Positions 1-7,347 of a stretch of 21,039 nt of DNA are shown piece after piece. The notes under the pieces were generated by a model. That model was not told the DNA's origin and searched no databases. It saw only the letters and a list, made by a program, of their open reading frames with translations. Every line of letters begins with the position of its first letter. Within the stretch, counting starts at the first letter, position 1. Origin of the DNA: a virus; IMG/VR virus record IMGVR_UViG_3300028195_000028, positions 1 through 21,039 of that record; one strand, written 5' to 3'. The position numbers and the translations under genes are program-made.

Positions 1-227
1 TTAAAGAGAAGAAACTAGTTATATCGACTGCGGAAGATATGATGGATATGAGGGATGAGTTTATTGAGGCACACCATAAAGAAATTTATGATGACACAGT
101 TACTCTCTGTCACAAACATCATTTAAAACTGCATTCTATATATGGCAAGAAACCTGCTTTAGTCACTGGCCCCAAGCAACAACGCTGGGTAGAAAAAAGA
201 AGAGTAAAAGAATATGGGATTATTTAA
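1..227 (+). CDS. HNH endonuclease-like protein, C-terminal part (5' truncated by window)
   Basis: The frame is open from the first complete codon (position 3) to the TAA at 225-227, so the true start lies upstream of the window; the ATGs at 39 and 42 need not be starts. The visible 74 residues contain a paired His (EAHHKE, codons at 72-77), about ten residues later an LC, then CHKHHLKLH (from 108). This H-H...LC-x2-HH-x2-LH arrangement is the C-terminal half of an HNH nuclease beta-beta-alpha metal finger. The expected upstream Cys pair would lie outside the window. HNH genes commonly sit beside terminase and portal genes in HK97-type phages, where some assist DNA packaging cleavage. The 3' end overlaps the portal start by 14 bases, which implies coupled translation. 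The family call rests on a partial motif, so the exact role is unproven. Confidence 0.6.
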   Translation, partial: KEKKLVISTAEDMMDMRDEFIEAHHKEIYDDTVTLCHKHHLKLHSIYGKKPALVTGPKQQRWVEKRRVKEYGII

Positions 228-1392
228 AAAATGGGTTCAGAAACTGAATCCATCACAACCGCAAATAGCGGCTGCTCAAGGGCAGCAAGGGCCTTTGGCA
301 CCTTCATTGCCCTATGAAAGAGCGTATGAAAGATTAGAAGTAGTTAATCGCGGTGTTAATATGGTTGTTGATGCAGCATCACAAATTAATATAGATGTAG
401 GGGACAAAGAAGCATTTCCTGGAGTAGCAACTATTAGACATAAAAAGCTAGTAACTCTACTTAACAGGAACCCTAACCCATATCAATCAGCAGATGCTTT
501 CAGGAGAAACATCTTCTTAGATATGATTATGGATGGTAATGCTTTTATGTATTATGATGGTGCAAGTTTATACCATCTACCTGCCGAGAACGTTACTATT
601 ACTCCAGATAAGAAAACATTTATCAAAGGGTATGATTATAACGGAACTAAATACAAACCTGATGAGATTATACATATTCAAGATAACTCATCAGATTCAA
701 TATATCGAGGTAAGTCAAGATTAAGCTCAGCTAAACGCTCAATCAACTTGTTATACGATATGAAAGACTTCCAGATGAACTTCTTCAAAAATGGAGCAGT
801 TCCTGGCTTAGTACTAAAGACACCAAATACTCTTAGTGCTAAAGTAAAAGACAGACTAATTAATTCTTGGGCACAGAAGTACAACCCTAAGAGCGGAGGC
901 AGAAGGCCTTTGGTTTTAGACGGGGGTATAGAGATAGACAATATCTCTAATGTGGATTTCAAGAAGTTAGACTTTGAGGATTCAGTAACTAATTTAGAGA
1001 GTACTATTTTAAAAGTTATTGGAATCCCACCAATTTTAATGGATGGTGGTAATAATGCAAACATTAGACCCAACCAGAAATTAATGTATCAAGAGACCGT
1101 TCTACCTTTAGTTAGAAAACTGATTAGTGGTTTAGAGCGATATTTTGGTTATGACCTTGCAGCAGCACTAGAAGACCTCTCGCCCTTACAGGCAGAGTTA
1201 GACGAAAAAGCAAGATACTACAGCACTTTAGTTAACGGCGGAGTACTTACTCCAAATGAAGCTAGAGACGCATTAAGATTAGAGAAGATAGAAGGTCATG
1301 ATGACATACGCATCCCGGCAAATATTGCGGGAAGCGCAAGCAACCCTTCTGAGGGCGGAAGACCTCAGGGAAACGAGGAAAATGATGAATAA
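214..1392 (+). CDS. Portal protein, HK97 family
   Basis: This 392-residue protein is the likely dodecameric portal, the vertex channel through which terminase packages DNA and onto which connector proteins dock. Its length matches the HK97-type family (about 400 residues). Family-typical features are the N-terminal MGLFKKW, the middle stretch around LNRNPNPYQSADAFRRNI (residues about 90-108), FKNGAVPGLVL (about 190-200), and the C-terminal block VIGIPPILMDGG with NIRPNQKLMYQETVLPL (about 268-300). The tail region LVNGGVLTPNEARDALRL (about 340-358) is also characteristic. The start overlaps the upstream HNH frame and has only a weak purine-rich ribosome site (AGAAGAG), so coupling is likely. 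The end overlaps the capsid fusion gene by 11 bases. No truncation or insertion is evident. Confidence 0.93.
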   Translation: MGLFKKWVQKLNPSQPQIAAAQGQQGPLAPSLPYERAYERLEVVNRGVNMVVDAASQINIDVGDKEAFPGVATIRHKKLVTLLNRNPNPYQSADAFRRNIFLDMIMDGNAFMYYDGASLYHLPAENVTITPDKKTFIKGYDYNGTKYKPDEIIHIQDNSSDSIYRGKSRLSSAKRSINLLYDMKDFQMNFFKNGAVPGLVLKTPNTLSAKVKDRLINSWAQKYNPKSGGRRPLVLDGGIEIDNISNVDFKKLDFEDSVTNLESTILKVIGIPPILMDGGNNANIRPNQKLMYQETVLPLVRKLISGLERYFGYDLAAALEDLSPLQAELDEKARYYSTLVNGGVLTPNEARDALRLEKIEGHDDIRIPANIAGSASNPSEGGRPQGNEENDE

Positions 1393-3280
1393 AAAGTTTG
1401 AAATTAACTCATTGTTTGATGTGGTAGAGAAGGACGGTAAGTCTGATACTCTAACAATCAAAGGTTACGCAAATACTGTTTCCAAAGACCGATCTGGCGA
1501 TGTAATCGTTAAGGAAGCTTGGGAAAAGGGTGGTATGGATGATTATCTAAAAAACCCTATTATCCTTGCTTTCCATGACTATTCACGCCCGGTAGGTACC
1601 ACTGTTGATTACAATGTAACTGACAAGGGACTGGAAATTGTTGCAGAAATTAGTAAAGCTGCAGGTGAAGTGTATAACCTAATCAAAGATGGCGTTTTAA
1701 AAACATTTAGCGTTGGTTTTAGCATCAAAGATGCGGACTATGAGAAGGACGTAGATACGTTTTTCATTAAAGATTTATCTTTATATGAAATTAGTGTAGT
1801 ATCTGTGCCCGCTAATCAAGACTCTACTTTCTCTTTAGCAAAGTCGTTTGAAAATGTAGATGAGTATAACTCATTTAAGCAATCATACGAAATTGTAGAA
1901 GCAAAAGAAGATTCAAAAAAGGAAGAGAAGGAACCTTCTCAGGATAACATTCTTAAGGAAATTAATATGGATAAGAAAGAACTACAGGATATGATGGCTA
2001 AGTCTGCTACAGCAGCATTAGACTCATACAAAGCTGAAGTTGCTGAGAAGGCTGAGAAGTCTGCAGCAGAAGCTACACTTAAATCAATTGAAATGGGTAA
2101 AACCAAAGCAGAGAAAACTGCCGAGGCTTTAGAAGCTAAAATTAAAGCAGATGGAGATAACTACTCTAAAGCAATCTCTGAAATGTCAGATGAACTTGCA
2201 TCTGCTAAAGACGAGATGGCTGCTATGCAGAAATCTAAGATGCAATTCTCAGAAGCTGGATCAGATGCTCCTTCTGCAGATGAGTTAAACTCTGCATTCA
2301 TTACTGCTAAGATCTTAGGAAAGTCTATCGATCAAACAGAAGTTGGTAAGAAACTAATCGAAAAAGCTACGCGTTTCTCTGACACTGATTGGGAAACTAC
2401 TTGGAACTCTACAATTTTTGAAGGAATTCAAAATCGTGTTGTAGTTGAGCCACAGTTCCAATCAATTGCTATGAATGCACGTGTTATGAACTTCCCGTTC
2501 AATCCAGACACAGGTGCAGATGCTACATGGGTAGCAGGTGGATCGCTTAATGATGGTGATACAGTTGGTACAGCATTTAATGATGCTTCTTCAGGAACTA
2601 CACAAGCGCACGGCTTAACAGAGGTCACACTGACTGCTTCTAAGCTAGCGACTCGTGAGTACATTGGTTACGAAGAAGAAGAGGATGCATTAATCCCAGT
2701 TGCTGGTATCGTTCGTGATGCTATCATCCGTCGTATGGCTCGTACATCTGACGCTTCTATCTTAGGTACAGGTGTTGCAGCTCCATTTACAGAGCTTGAA
2801 GAGTTAGCTGGTGGCCATGCTAGTAATACAGTAACTACTGGTTCTGCTTCAGACTTAGTTTCTGTTGCTGAAATCTTAACTGCTCGTAAGAACATGGGTC
2901 AGTGGGGAATGAATCCTGCAGATTTAGTTGTATTCTTGTCTCAAGCAGCGTACTACGGTTTACTAGATGCAACTGAGGTTACTACAGTAGATAAGTACGG
3001 TGATAACGCTACAATTAAAGCTGGTGAGTTAGGTAAACTATGGGGAATGTCTTTAGTTGTTTCTGATGCTTTCGAAGCAACAGCTACAGGTAAAGCACAA
3101 GGAATTATTGTTAACCCTAATAATTACTTAGTAGGTAACTACCGCAACATGACAGTTGAGACAGCTACAGATGTAGTTGCACAACAGAAGGCTATGGTTG
3201 CAACCCGTCGCTTTGGCTTTATAGCTAAAGAGGCTGGAGCAGCTAGTAAGGCTTCAATGGCGTTAATTAAGTTCGGCTAA
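1382..3280 (+). CDS. Prohead protease - major capsid protein fusion (HK97 fold)
   Basis: I chose ATG 1382 (or 1385), preceded by the purine-rich CGAGGAAA; upstream in-frame ATGs from 1298 would add about 28 residues encoded inside the portal gene. The product is 632 residues. Residues about 1-170 resemble the Caudovirales prohead protease (peptidase U35/S78): H65 in LAFHDYSRPVG, S110 in TFSVGFSI, and the LYEISVVSVPAN block with E136 are the likely active-site elements. Residues about 196-290 are Lys/Glu/Ala-rich and helical, like the HK97 scaffolding delta domain. From about 300 to the end lies the HK97 capsid fold (PF05065 type), with SDTDWETTWNSTIFEGI, ATREYIGYEEEEDALIPVA and a C-terminal TRRFGFIAKE. 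The capsid part uses many CGT arginine codons, as expected for a highly expressed protein. The gene is followed by an intrinsic terminator. Confidence 0.9.
   Translation: MMNKKFEINSLFDVVEKDGKSDTLTIKGYANTVSKDRSGDVIVKEAWEKGGMDDYLKNPIILAFHDYSRPVGTTVDYNVTDKGLEIVAEISKAAGEVYNLIKDGVLKTFSVGFSIKDADYEKDVDTFFIKDLSLYEISVVSVPANQDSTFSLAKSFENVDEYNSFKQSYEIVEAKEDSKKEEKEPSQDNILKEINMDKKELQDMMAKSATAALDSYKAEVAEKAEKSAAEATLKSIEMGKTKAEKTAEALEAKIKADGDNYSKAISEMSDELASAKDEMAAMQKSKMQFSEAGSDAPSADELNSAFITAKILGKSIDQTEVGKKLIEKATRFSDTDWETTWNSTIFEGIQNRVVVEPQFQSIAMNARVMNFPFNPDTGADATWVAGGSLNDGDTVGTAFNDASSGTTQAHGLTEVTLTASKLATREYIGYEEEEDALIPVAGIVRDAIIRRMARTSDASILGTGVAAPFTELEELAGGHASNTVTTGSASDLVSVAEILTARKNMGQWGMNPADLVVFLSQAAYYGLLDATEVTTVDKYGDNATIKAGELGKLWGMSLVVSDAFEATATGKAQGIIVNPNNYLVGNYRNMTVETATDVVAQQKAMVATRRFGFIAKEAGAASKASMALIKFG
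1955..1969 (+). promoter_or_regulatory. Internal ribosome binding site and start codon for capsid-only product
   Basis: AAGGA at 1955-1959, a 7-base spacer, and ATG at 1967-1969 lie in the same frame as the protease-capsid fusion. The placement falls exactly between the protease domain and the delta domain, which makes chance less likely. Confidence 0.55.
1967..3280 (+). CDS. Possible separate major capsid protein from an internal start
   Basis: Inside the fusion frame an AAGGA (1955-1959) lies 7 bases before an in-frame ATG at 1967, a better initiation site than that of the fusion itself. Starting there gives 437 residues beginning MDKKELQDMM, which is how free-standing HK97-type capsid precursors typically begin: a helical delta (scaffold) domain followed by the capsid fold. 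This would let the phage make many copies of capsid per copy of protease from one frame. Use of the site is inferred from the sequence; it has not been shown. The alternative is that only the fusion is made and the protease releases itself. Confidence 0.55.
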   Translation: MDKKELQDMMAKSATAALDSYKAEVAEKAEKSAAEATLKSIEMGKTKAEKTAEALEAKIKADGDNYSKAISEMSDELASAKDEMAAMQKSKMQFSEAGSDAPSADELNSAFITAKILGKSIDQTEVGKKLIEKATRFSDTDWETTWNSTIFEGIQNRVVVEPQFQSIAMNARVMNFPFNPDTGADATWVAGGSLNDGDTVGTAFNDASSGTTQAHGLTEVTLTASKLATREYIGYEEEEDALIPVAGIVRDAIIRRMARTSDASILGTGVAAPFTELEELAGGHASNTVTTGSASDLVSVAEILTARKNMGQWGMNPADLVVFLSQAAYYGLLDATEVTTVDKYGDNATIKAGELGKLWGMSLVVSDAFEATATGKAQGIIVNPNNYLVGNYRNMTVETATDVVAQQKAMVATRRFGFIAKEAGAASKASMALIKFG

Positions 3281-3305
3281 TACTGACTTAACTAATAGTT
3301 GAAAT

Positions 3306-3338
3306 AAAACTGGTTAGGGTAATGCCTAGCCGGTTTTT
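3306..3338 (+). terminator. Intrinsic terminator after the capsid gene
   Basis: ACTGGTTAGG (3309-3318) pairs over 10 positions, with two G-T wobbles, with CCTAGCCGGT (3325-3334). The loop is GTAATG and a T5 run follows (3334-3338). The preceding AAAA (3306-3309) can extend the stem with the T run and may make it weakly bidirectional. It lies 26 bases after the capsid stop and before the connector gene, so it probably reduces transcription from capsid into the neck genes. Confidence 0.85.
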
Positions 3339-3360
3339 ATAAGTGAATTAAGGAATTGAA

Positions 3361-4380
3361 ATGGCAGATTTATACACAGTTAGTGAGTACAAAGCATATG
3401 CTGGTATTAATAGCACTACTCGCGACTCAGAAATAAATCTATTAAGAAGCCAAATTAGTGCACTTATAAAAACCTACTGTGGGCGTAGTTTCATAGATAA
3501 CTACAGCACAGCAAAGACAGAATACTTCGACACTACCGGTGGCGATACTTCTGTTTTCCCAACTGAACTACCTATCGTAGAAGTAGTACAGTTATTTGAG
3601 CGTAAAAACTCAAAGACAGATAAAACAACTGTCGAAAACAACCACGCAGATAGTAATAATTACTATCTCTTAGAATCAGGTACTGCACAATGTACTATTT
3701 CTTCTAATACTACTGAATCGACTTGTATTAATAATGACACTTTCACAGGGTCAGGCTTAAATGATCTAACAATCACTGGATACAACGCAAATACGTCGTC
3801 AGGTGAGATTGGACGTAGCTATAAAGTACAAATTGATGGTACAGGAACTCCAGACACGTTTAAATGGTCTCGTGATGGAGGGAATAATTGGAAAGAAACG
3901 ACTGTAGCAATAACAGGTTCTAGTCAAACTTTAGAGGGCGACATAGCTGTAACTTTTGCAGCCACTACTGGACATACGAGCGGAAATGCATGGGCATTTA
4001 CGTCTGAGAGATGGACCGGTGAATGTAGTGATACATCTTATACAACACAAGCAACTTGCGAGTCAGCAGCAGAATTTTGGACTGCAGACAGACAATATGA
4101 AATAGATGCTGAAGGACAAGAAATTACTAGAAATATTATTAGTTTCCCTAAAGGCCCTAAATCTGTAAAACTTGTGTATAAAGGTGGGTTCTCCTCTACT
4201 CCAGCAGAATTGAAGCTAGCTTGCTACGATTTGACTACTTACTATTTAAAGAAAGAATCAACTCCAGCAAAGTCTATGCCAGGCTCGGATATTAAAAATA
4301 TCTCACGCAGCCAGTCGCTTCACTCTGAATTCCCCCCACACATAAAACGTATCTTGGAGCATTATAGGCATATTAGCTAA
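3361..4380 (+). CDS. Head-tail connector (gp6-like) with a large internal insertion
   Basis: The start has AAGGA six bases upstream. The N-terminal part (MADLYTVSEYKAYAG, then LLRSQISALIKTYCGRSF, residues about 1-45) and the C-terminal part (FPKGPKSVKLVYKGGFS, AELKLACYDLTTYYLKKE, residues about 260-298) are those of the HK97 gp6-type connector ring that binds the portal. Such proteins usually have about 100-200 residues; this one has 339. The excess is residues about 105-245, which carries C111-x10-C122, a beta-rich module with TGTPDTFKWSRDGG and TFAATTGHTSGNAW, and then C222-x10-C233-x6-W240. The insertion falls between YYLLE and RQYEIDAEGQEI, a plausible surface loop. The stop TAA shares its last base with the ATG of the next gene. 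Confidence 0.75.
   Translation: MADLYTVSEYKAYAGINSTTRDSEINLLRSQISALIKTYCGRSFIDNYSTAKTEYFDTTGGDTSVFPTELPIVEVVQLFERKNSKTDKTTVENNHADSNNYYLLESGTAQCTISSNTTESTCINNDTFTGSGLNDLTITGYNANTSSGEIGRSYKVQIDGTGTPDTFKWSRDGGNNWKETTVAITGSSQTLEGDIAVTFAATTGHTSGNAWAFTSERWTGECSDTSYTTQATCESAAEFWTADRQYEIDAEGQEITRNIISFPKGPKSVKLVYKGGFSSTPAELKLACYDLTTYYLKKESTPAKSMPGSDIKNISRSQSLHSEFPPHIKRILEHYRHIS
3691..3726 (+). repeat. Cys-motif copy 1 in connector (C-x10-C)
   Basis: It encodes C111 and C122 of the connector with TTEST just before the second Cys, matching the C-x10-C and TTxxTC pattern of copy 2. There is no Trp after it; F128 lies in roughly that place. It opens the connector insertion. Confidence 0.5.
4024..4080 (+). 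repeat. Cys-motif copy 2 in connector (C-x10-C-x6-W)
   Basis: It encodes C222, C233 and W240 with TTQAT before the second Cys. Its spacing is identical to the first gpJ copy (18998-19054). At base level, 4042-4058 matches 19949-19965 (second gpJ copy) at 15 of 17 positions. It closes the connector insertion. Confidence 0.65.
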
Positions 4381-5645
4381 TGAGCGCAGACGCACTATCC
4401 AACTTTCTTAAACGTAATATTGTAAAAATATTCGAAAACGACCTTAGAGATTCTTTAGAAGGAGTAACCCACCGTCTAACCTTGAATAGGGCTGAATTAT
4501 CTACACTACTAAGGGGCAAGTTATCCCTTACAAAGGATGAAGCCGATGAAGCAATTACAGAGATTGAGGGTTCCCTACTGAAACACAGATTCATAGAAAA
4601 CGAGTCTAGTAATGAGGGAGGGAGTGTGTGGGTGGCTTCTTCAAAGAAAACCAAATTAAACCCTAGACCCGTAGCTAACCCTTATAAATCCTTCTACAAT
4701 TGGAAGAAGAACTTATACAAAAATACACTAAAGGACCTAAGTTCCGGTAGTAAATTAAAAGATTTTGGAGAGAATTTACACTTAGGGCATGGAGCAGCAG
4801 GCGGCGTTGCAGTAGTTACACACCGTAGTATGAAAGCAACGAAGAAACTAATGAGTAAAGGGGCAAAAAAAGCTGGTGTAAACGCGGAAGCAATGATTAC
4901 AGAAATGGAGGCTATCTCTTTAGAGGTAGATCGTATCTTAGGTAAAATAGACTTAAAATTAAAAGCTGATGATGCCTTTACAGCTAGAAGTGCCTTAAAG
5001 AAGACGTACACACTAAATATAGAGCTACAGTGGGGGAAGTCTAACTTATCAGAAGGTCAAAAAGAAAAGCAAATAAAAAATGCTATAGCATCTTTTGTAC
5101 AGACTGTAATTGACAACCCAGGGGCTTATCTAGAGGTGGGGGGATCTCCTTCTATGCTCAATTGGGTGGATAAGGCGTTGGACACTGCTATAATTGGCAA
5201 GAAAAAGATCAAAGACCAAGTTAAAACTACTAAAGCATCTCATTCTATAAAATCCAAAATTAAGAAAGGGAAGAAGCCTCTACCTACCACTCTACCTAGA
5301 ATCAGGGACACCAGGGGTAGGTTCACTTCACCCGCAGCGATACAAAACATAATCCAATCTCAGATAACTGAAAAAGTTAAAGAGAATATGGGGGAAGGCG
5401 GTTCACTAGTAAATAGAACAGGACGATTTGCAGAATCGGTTACTATTACAAATGTTACGCAAACTAGACAAGGGTCATTGACTGCTTTTTATAATTATAT
5501 GAAGTATCCTTATCAGACTTTTGAAAGAGGATTCAAACAAGGGTCAACACGAAGAGACCCTAGATTATTAATTCATAAGTCTATTAGAGAAATAGCACAA
5601 AAATTAGTTCATCGTAAACTAAATATTAAATCAAGGAGAGTATAA
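4380..5645 (+). CDS. Neck/head-completion-like structural protein of uncertain function
   Basis: The protein has 421 residues and starts on the last base of the previous stop (TAATG). It is basic and has no signal peptide or membrane segment. The N-terminal 300 residues are not recognised; they include a short LHLGHGAAGG (about 132-141) followed by helical Lys-rich sequence, and a Lys-rich stretch near 275-300. The C-terminal domain (about 310-421) has NRTGRFAESV (from R346) and later SIREIAQKL; a conserved TGR-x2-xSV element is typical of HK97 gp10-like neck or tail-completion proteins. Its place between connector and tail-terminator-like genes is where lambda Z or HK97 gp10 sit. I infer a neck protein with a long N-terminal extension; this could be wrong. 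Confidence 0.45.
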   Translation: MSADALSNFLKRNIVKIFENDLRDSLEGVTHRLTLNRAELSTLLRGKLSLTKDEADEAITEIEGSLLKHRFIENESSNEGGSVWVASSKKTKLNPRPVANPYKSFYNWKKNLYKNTLKDLSSGSKLKDFGENLHLGHGAAGGVAVVTHRSMKATKKLMSKGAKKAGVNAEAMITEMEAISLEVDRILGKIDLKLKADDAFTARSALKKTYTLNIELQWGKSNLSEGQKEKQIKNAIASFVQTVIDNPGAYLEVGGSPSMLNWVDKALDTAIIGKKKIKDQVKTTKASHSIKSKIKKGKKPLPTTLPRIRDTRGRFTSPAAIQNIIQSQITEKVKENMGEGGSLVNRTGRFAESVTITNVTQTRQGSLTAFYNYMKYPYQTFERGFKQGSTRRDPRLLIHKSIREIAQKLVHRKLNIKSRRV

Positions 5646-6079
5646 TGGCAGGTAAAGCACGTTCAGCAATAGTGAATGCACTTATTACTAAGTTAAAACT
5701 TATTGACGGCTCTGGCTCTTTTAATATTGATTTAGCTAATAATGTTACTAATAAACTGATTTTTTGGGACGAAGTAAATGACTTTCCATATGTTTCAGTA
5801 GTAGCAGGAAACGAAGTACGAGAATACTTACCCGGCGGGTTTAAGTGGGGTATGCTAGGATTAAACATACGAATGTATGTGTATGGTGAAGAGCCTTTAG
5901 ATGAACTTGAAAAAGTTCTATATGATATTGAAACCCAGATTGATGCTAATAATGTATTAACATACGATACTGGTAAACAGACTGAGCAGATGACGATATT
6001 AAGTATCGCAACTGACGAAGGATTACTTGCTCCATATGGAGTGGGTGAGATTACCTTAGAAGTAAGGTATCAAATATAG
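5645..6079 (+). CDS. Tail terminator / tail completion protein-like
   Basis: This 144-residue protein starts at ATG 5645, overlapping the previous TAA by one base, with a strong AAGGAG just upstream. Compact alpha/beta proteins with a DFPYVSVVAGNEVREYLPGG block (residues about 47-66) and an acidic helix LDELEKVLYDIETQID (about 86-101) are found at this position in many siphophages. They are thought to cap the tail tube, as lambda gpU does, and to join it to the head. Its size matches gpU-type proteins (about 130-150 residues), and the slot directly before the tail tube gene matches the lambda Z-U-V order. A head-closure role cannot be excluded from sequence alone. Confidence 0.6.
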   Translation: MAGKARSAIVNALITKLKLIDGSGSFNIDLANNVTNKLIFWDEVNDFPYVSVVAGNEVREYLPGGFKWGMLGLNIRMYVYGEEPLDELEKVLYDIETQIDANNVLTYDTGKQTEQMTILSIATDEGLLAPYGVGEITLEVRYQI

Positions 6080-6148
6080 TCTACAACGGTAAATAGACAA
6101 TAGTCGAATAACCCGTTAATGACAAGTTAAAAATACAGGAGAGCTAAA

Positions 6149-7279
6149 ATGGCTTTATCTTTAAGCAGAAATGCAACGTTCTATGCGTCATACGTGGCAG
6201 CAGGAACATCAACTTGGGTAGGTAATGGTACTAACCCATCAGATTCGGATACTTTCGAGATTCCAATTCTAGACGGATTTTCATTCTCACAGGCAACTGG
6301 TACACAGAATGTAACTCTAAACGAAGCAGGTGCAACACCTAAACGTGGTCAAAAGATCTTCAATACATCTTTAGAGCCCGTTGATTGGAGTTTTACTACT
6401 TACATGCGTCCTTTTACAGACAGCGCAGATTCAGATAAGCACTCAGCAACTGAGAAGTTACTTTGGAACGCTTTAGTATCTAATACACAAACTAATAATA
6501 CCTCTACAGGTGGTATCGCTTGTGACACAACAGATATGACTATTGATTTTGAAGACTCAGAGCATAACCAGCTACTTAAGTTTACTGGTTGGTTCGCTTT
6601 TTCTGATTCATCATTAACGTACGAATTGGCTAATATGTGTATTACATCAGCTTCAATTGACTTTGATATTGATGGTATCGCTCAGATCACTTGGACAGGA
6701 TTTGCTACTTCAGTTACACAGGTAGACGCAGATTACCCAGACGAGTCAGGACATCTTACAGACGGGTACGTACCTGCAAATACAGATGCAGACTTCATCC
6801 TTAACAGACTTAGTACTGTTACTTTGACTTCTACAATCTCTGGTAGTTCAAAAGTTTACACATTCCCTCTAACAGGTGGAAATGTTACTATTGATAATGG
6901 CTTATCGTTCGTAACTGCAGAAGAACTAGGCAAGATTAATACACCAATTGATCACCAAGTTGGAACTCGCGCTATCTCTGGCAACTTTACTTGTTACTTA
7001 GATTCAGCAGCACTAAGTTCAAAGGTTATGTATGATGATATCTTAGCAGATATCAATGGTGCAGCACCTGACGTAACAAACGTTTTTGACATTGATCTTA
7101 AAATCGGTGGCGCAAGCGCTCCATTTGTACAATTCGATATTCCTAGAGCTCACTTAGAGCTTCCGTCTATTGATACTGCAGATGTTATGGGTGTTACAGT
7201 TAACTTCACAGCACTAGAAAGTGACTTTGCTGGAGAAGACGAAATGACAGTTAATTATAAAGGACTAACTAGTACTTAA
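6149..7279 (+). CDS. Major tail tube protein
   Basis: The product has 376 residues and is acidic, Ser/Thr-rich and predicted beta-rich, with no hydrophobic segment. A strong AGGAG lies upstream after a 69-base gap, the second largest gap in the window, and an intrinsic terminator follows, both fitting an abundant protein. It precedes the frameshifting chaperone gene, the fixed position of lambda gpV. Two parts are apparent: an N-terminal tube-like domain (about 1-205), and a second beta-rich half (about 205-376) containing SFVTAEELGKINTPIDHQVGTR. Such double-domain tube proteins occur in other siphophages. Arginine is mainly CGT or CGC, like the capsid part. The subunits should stack around the tape measure protein to form the tail tube. 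Confidence 0.8.
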   Translation: MALSLSRNATFYASYVAAGTSTWVGNGTNPSDSDTFEIPILDGFSFSQATGTQNVTLNEAGATPKRGQKIFNTSLEPVDWSFTTYMRPFTDSADSDKHSATEKLLWNALVSNTQTNNTSTGGIACDTTDMTIDFEDSEHNQLLKFTGWFAFSDSSLTYELANMCITSASIDFDIDGIAQITWTGFATSVTQVDADYPDESGHLTDGYVPANTDADFILNRLSTVTLTSTISGSSKVYTFPLTGGNVTIDNGLSFVTAEELGKINTPIDHQVGTRAISGNFTCYLDSAALSSKVMYDDILADINGAAPDVTNVFDIDLKIGGASAPFVQFDIPRAHLELPSIDTADVMGVTVNFTALESDFAGEDEMTVNYKGLTST

Positions 7280-7293
7280 TATTTAATGTCTTT

Positions 7294-7322
7294 AGTAGGG
7301 TGCTTAGGTGCCCTACTTTTTT
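7294..7322 (+). terminator. Intrinsic terminator after the tail tube gene
   Basis: AGTAGGGTGC (7294-7303) pairs with GTGCCCTACT (7308-7317) through a TTAG loop; the outer seven pairs are Watson-Crick and the inner ones include wobbles. A T6 run follows (7317-7322). It lies 14 bases after the tube stop and just before the chaperone ribosome site. Confidence 0.85.
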
Positions 7323-7347
7323 ATTTATAAAACACAGGATATACAAA

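Noticed and set aside
1298-1381. Longer start for the protease-capsid fusion
   Set aside because: It would add residues encoded inside the portal gene and not resembling a protease N-terminus; ATG 1382 has a ribosome site and the usual short overlap.
6080-6148. Promoter or hairpin in the gap before the tail tube gene
   Set aside because: AACGG and CCGTT can pair only across a 23-base loop, and no convincing -35/-10 pair is visible; only the ribosome site is clear.
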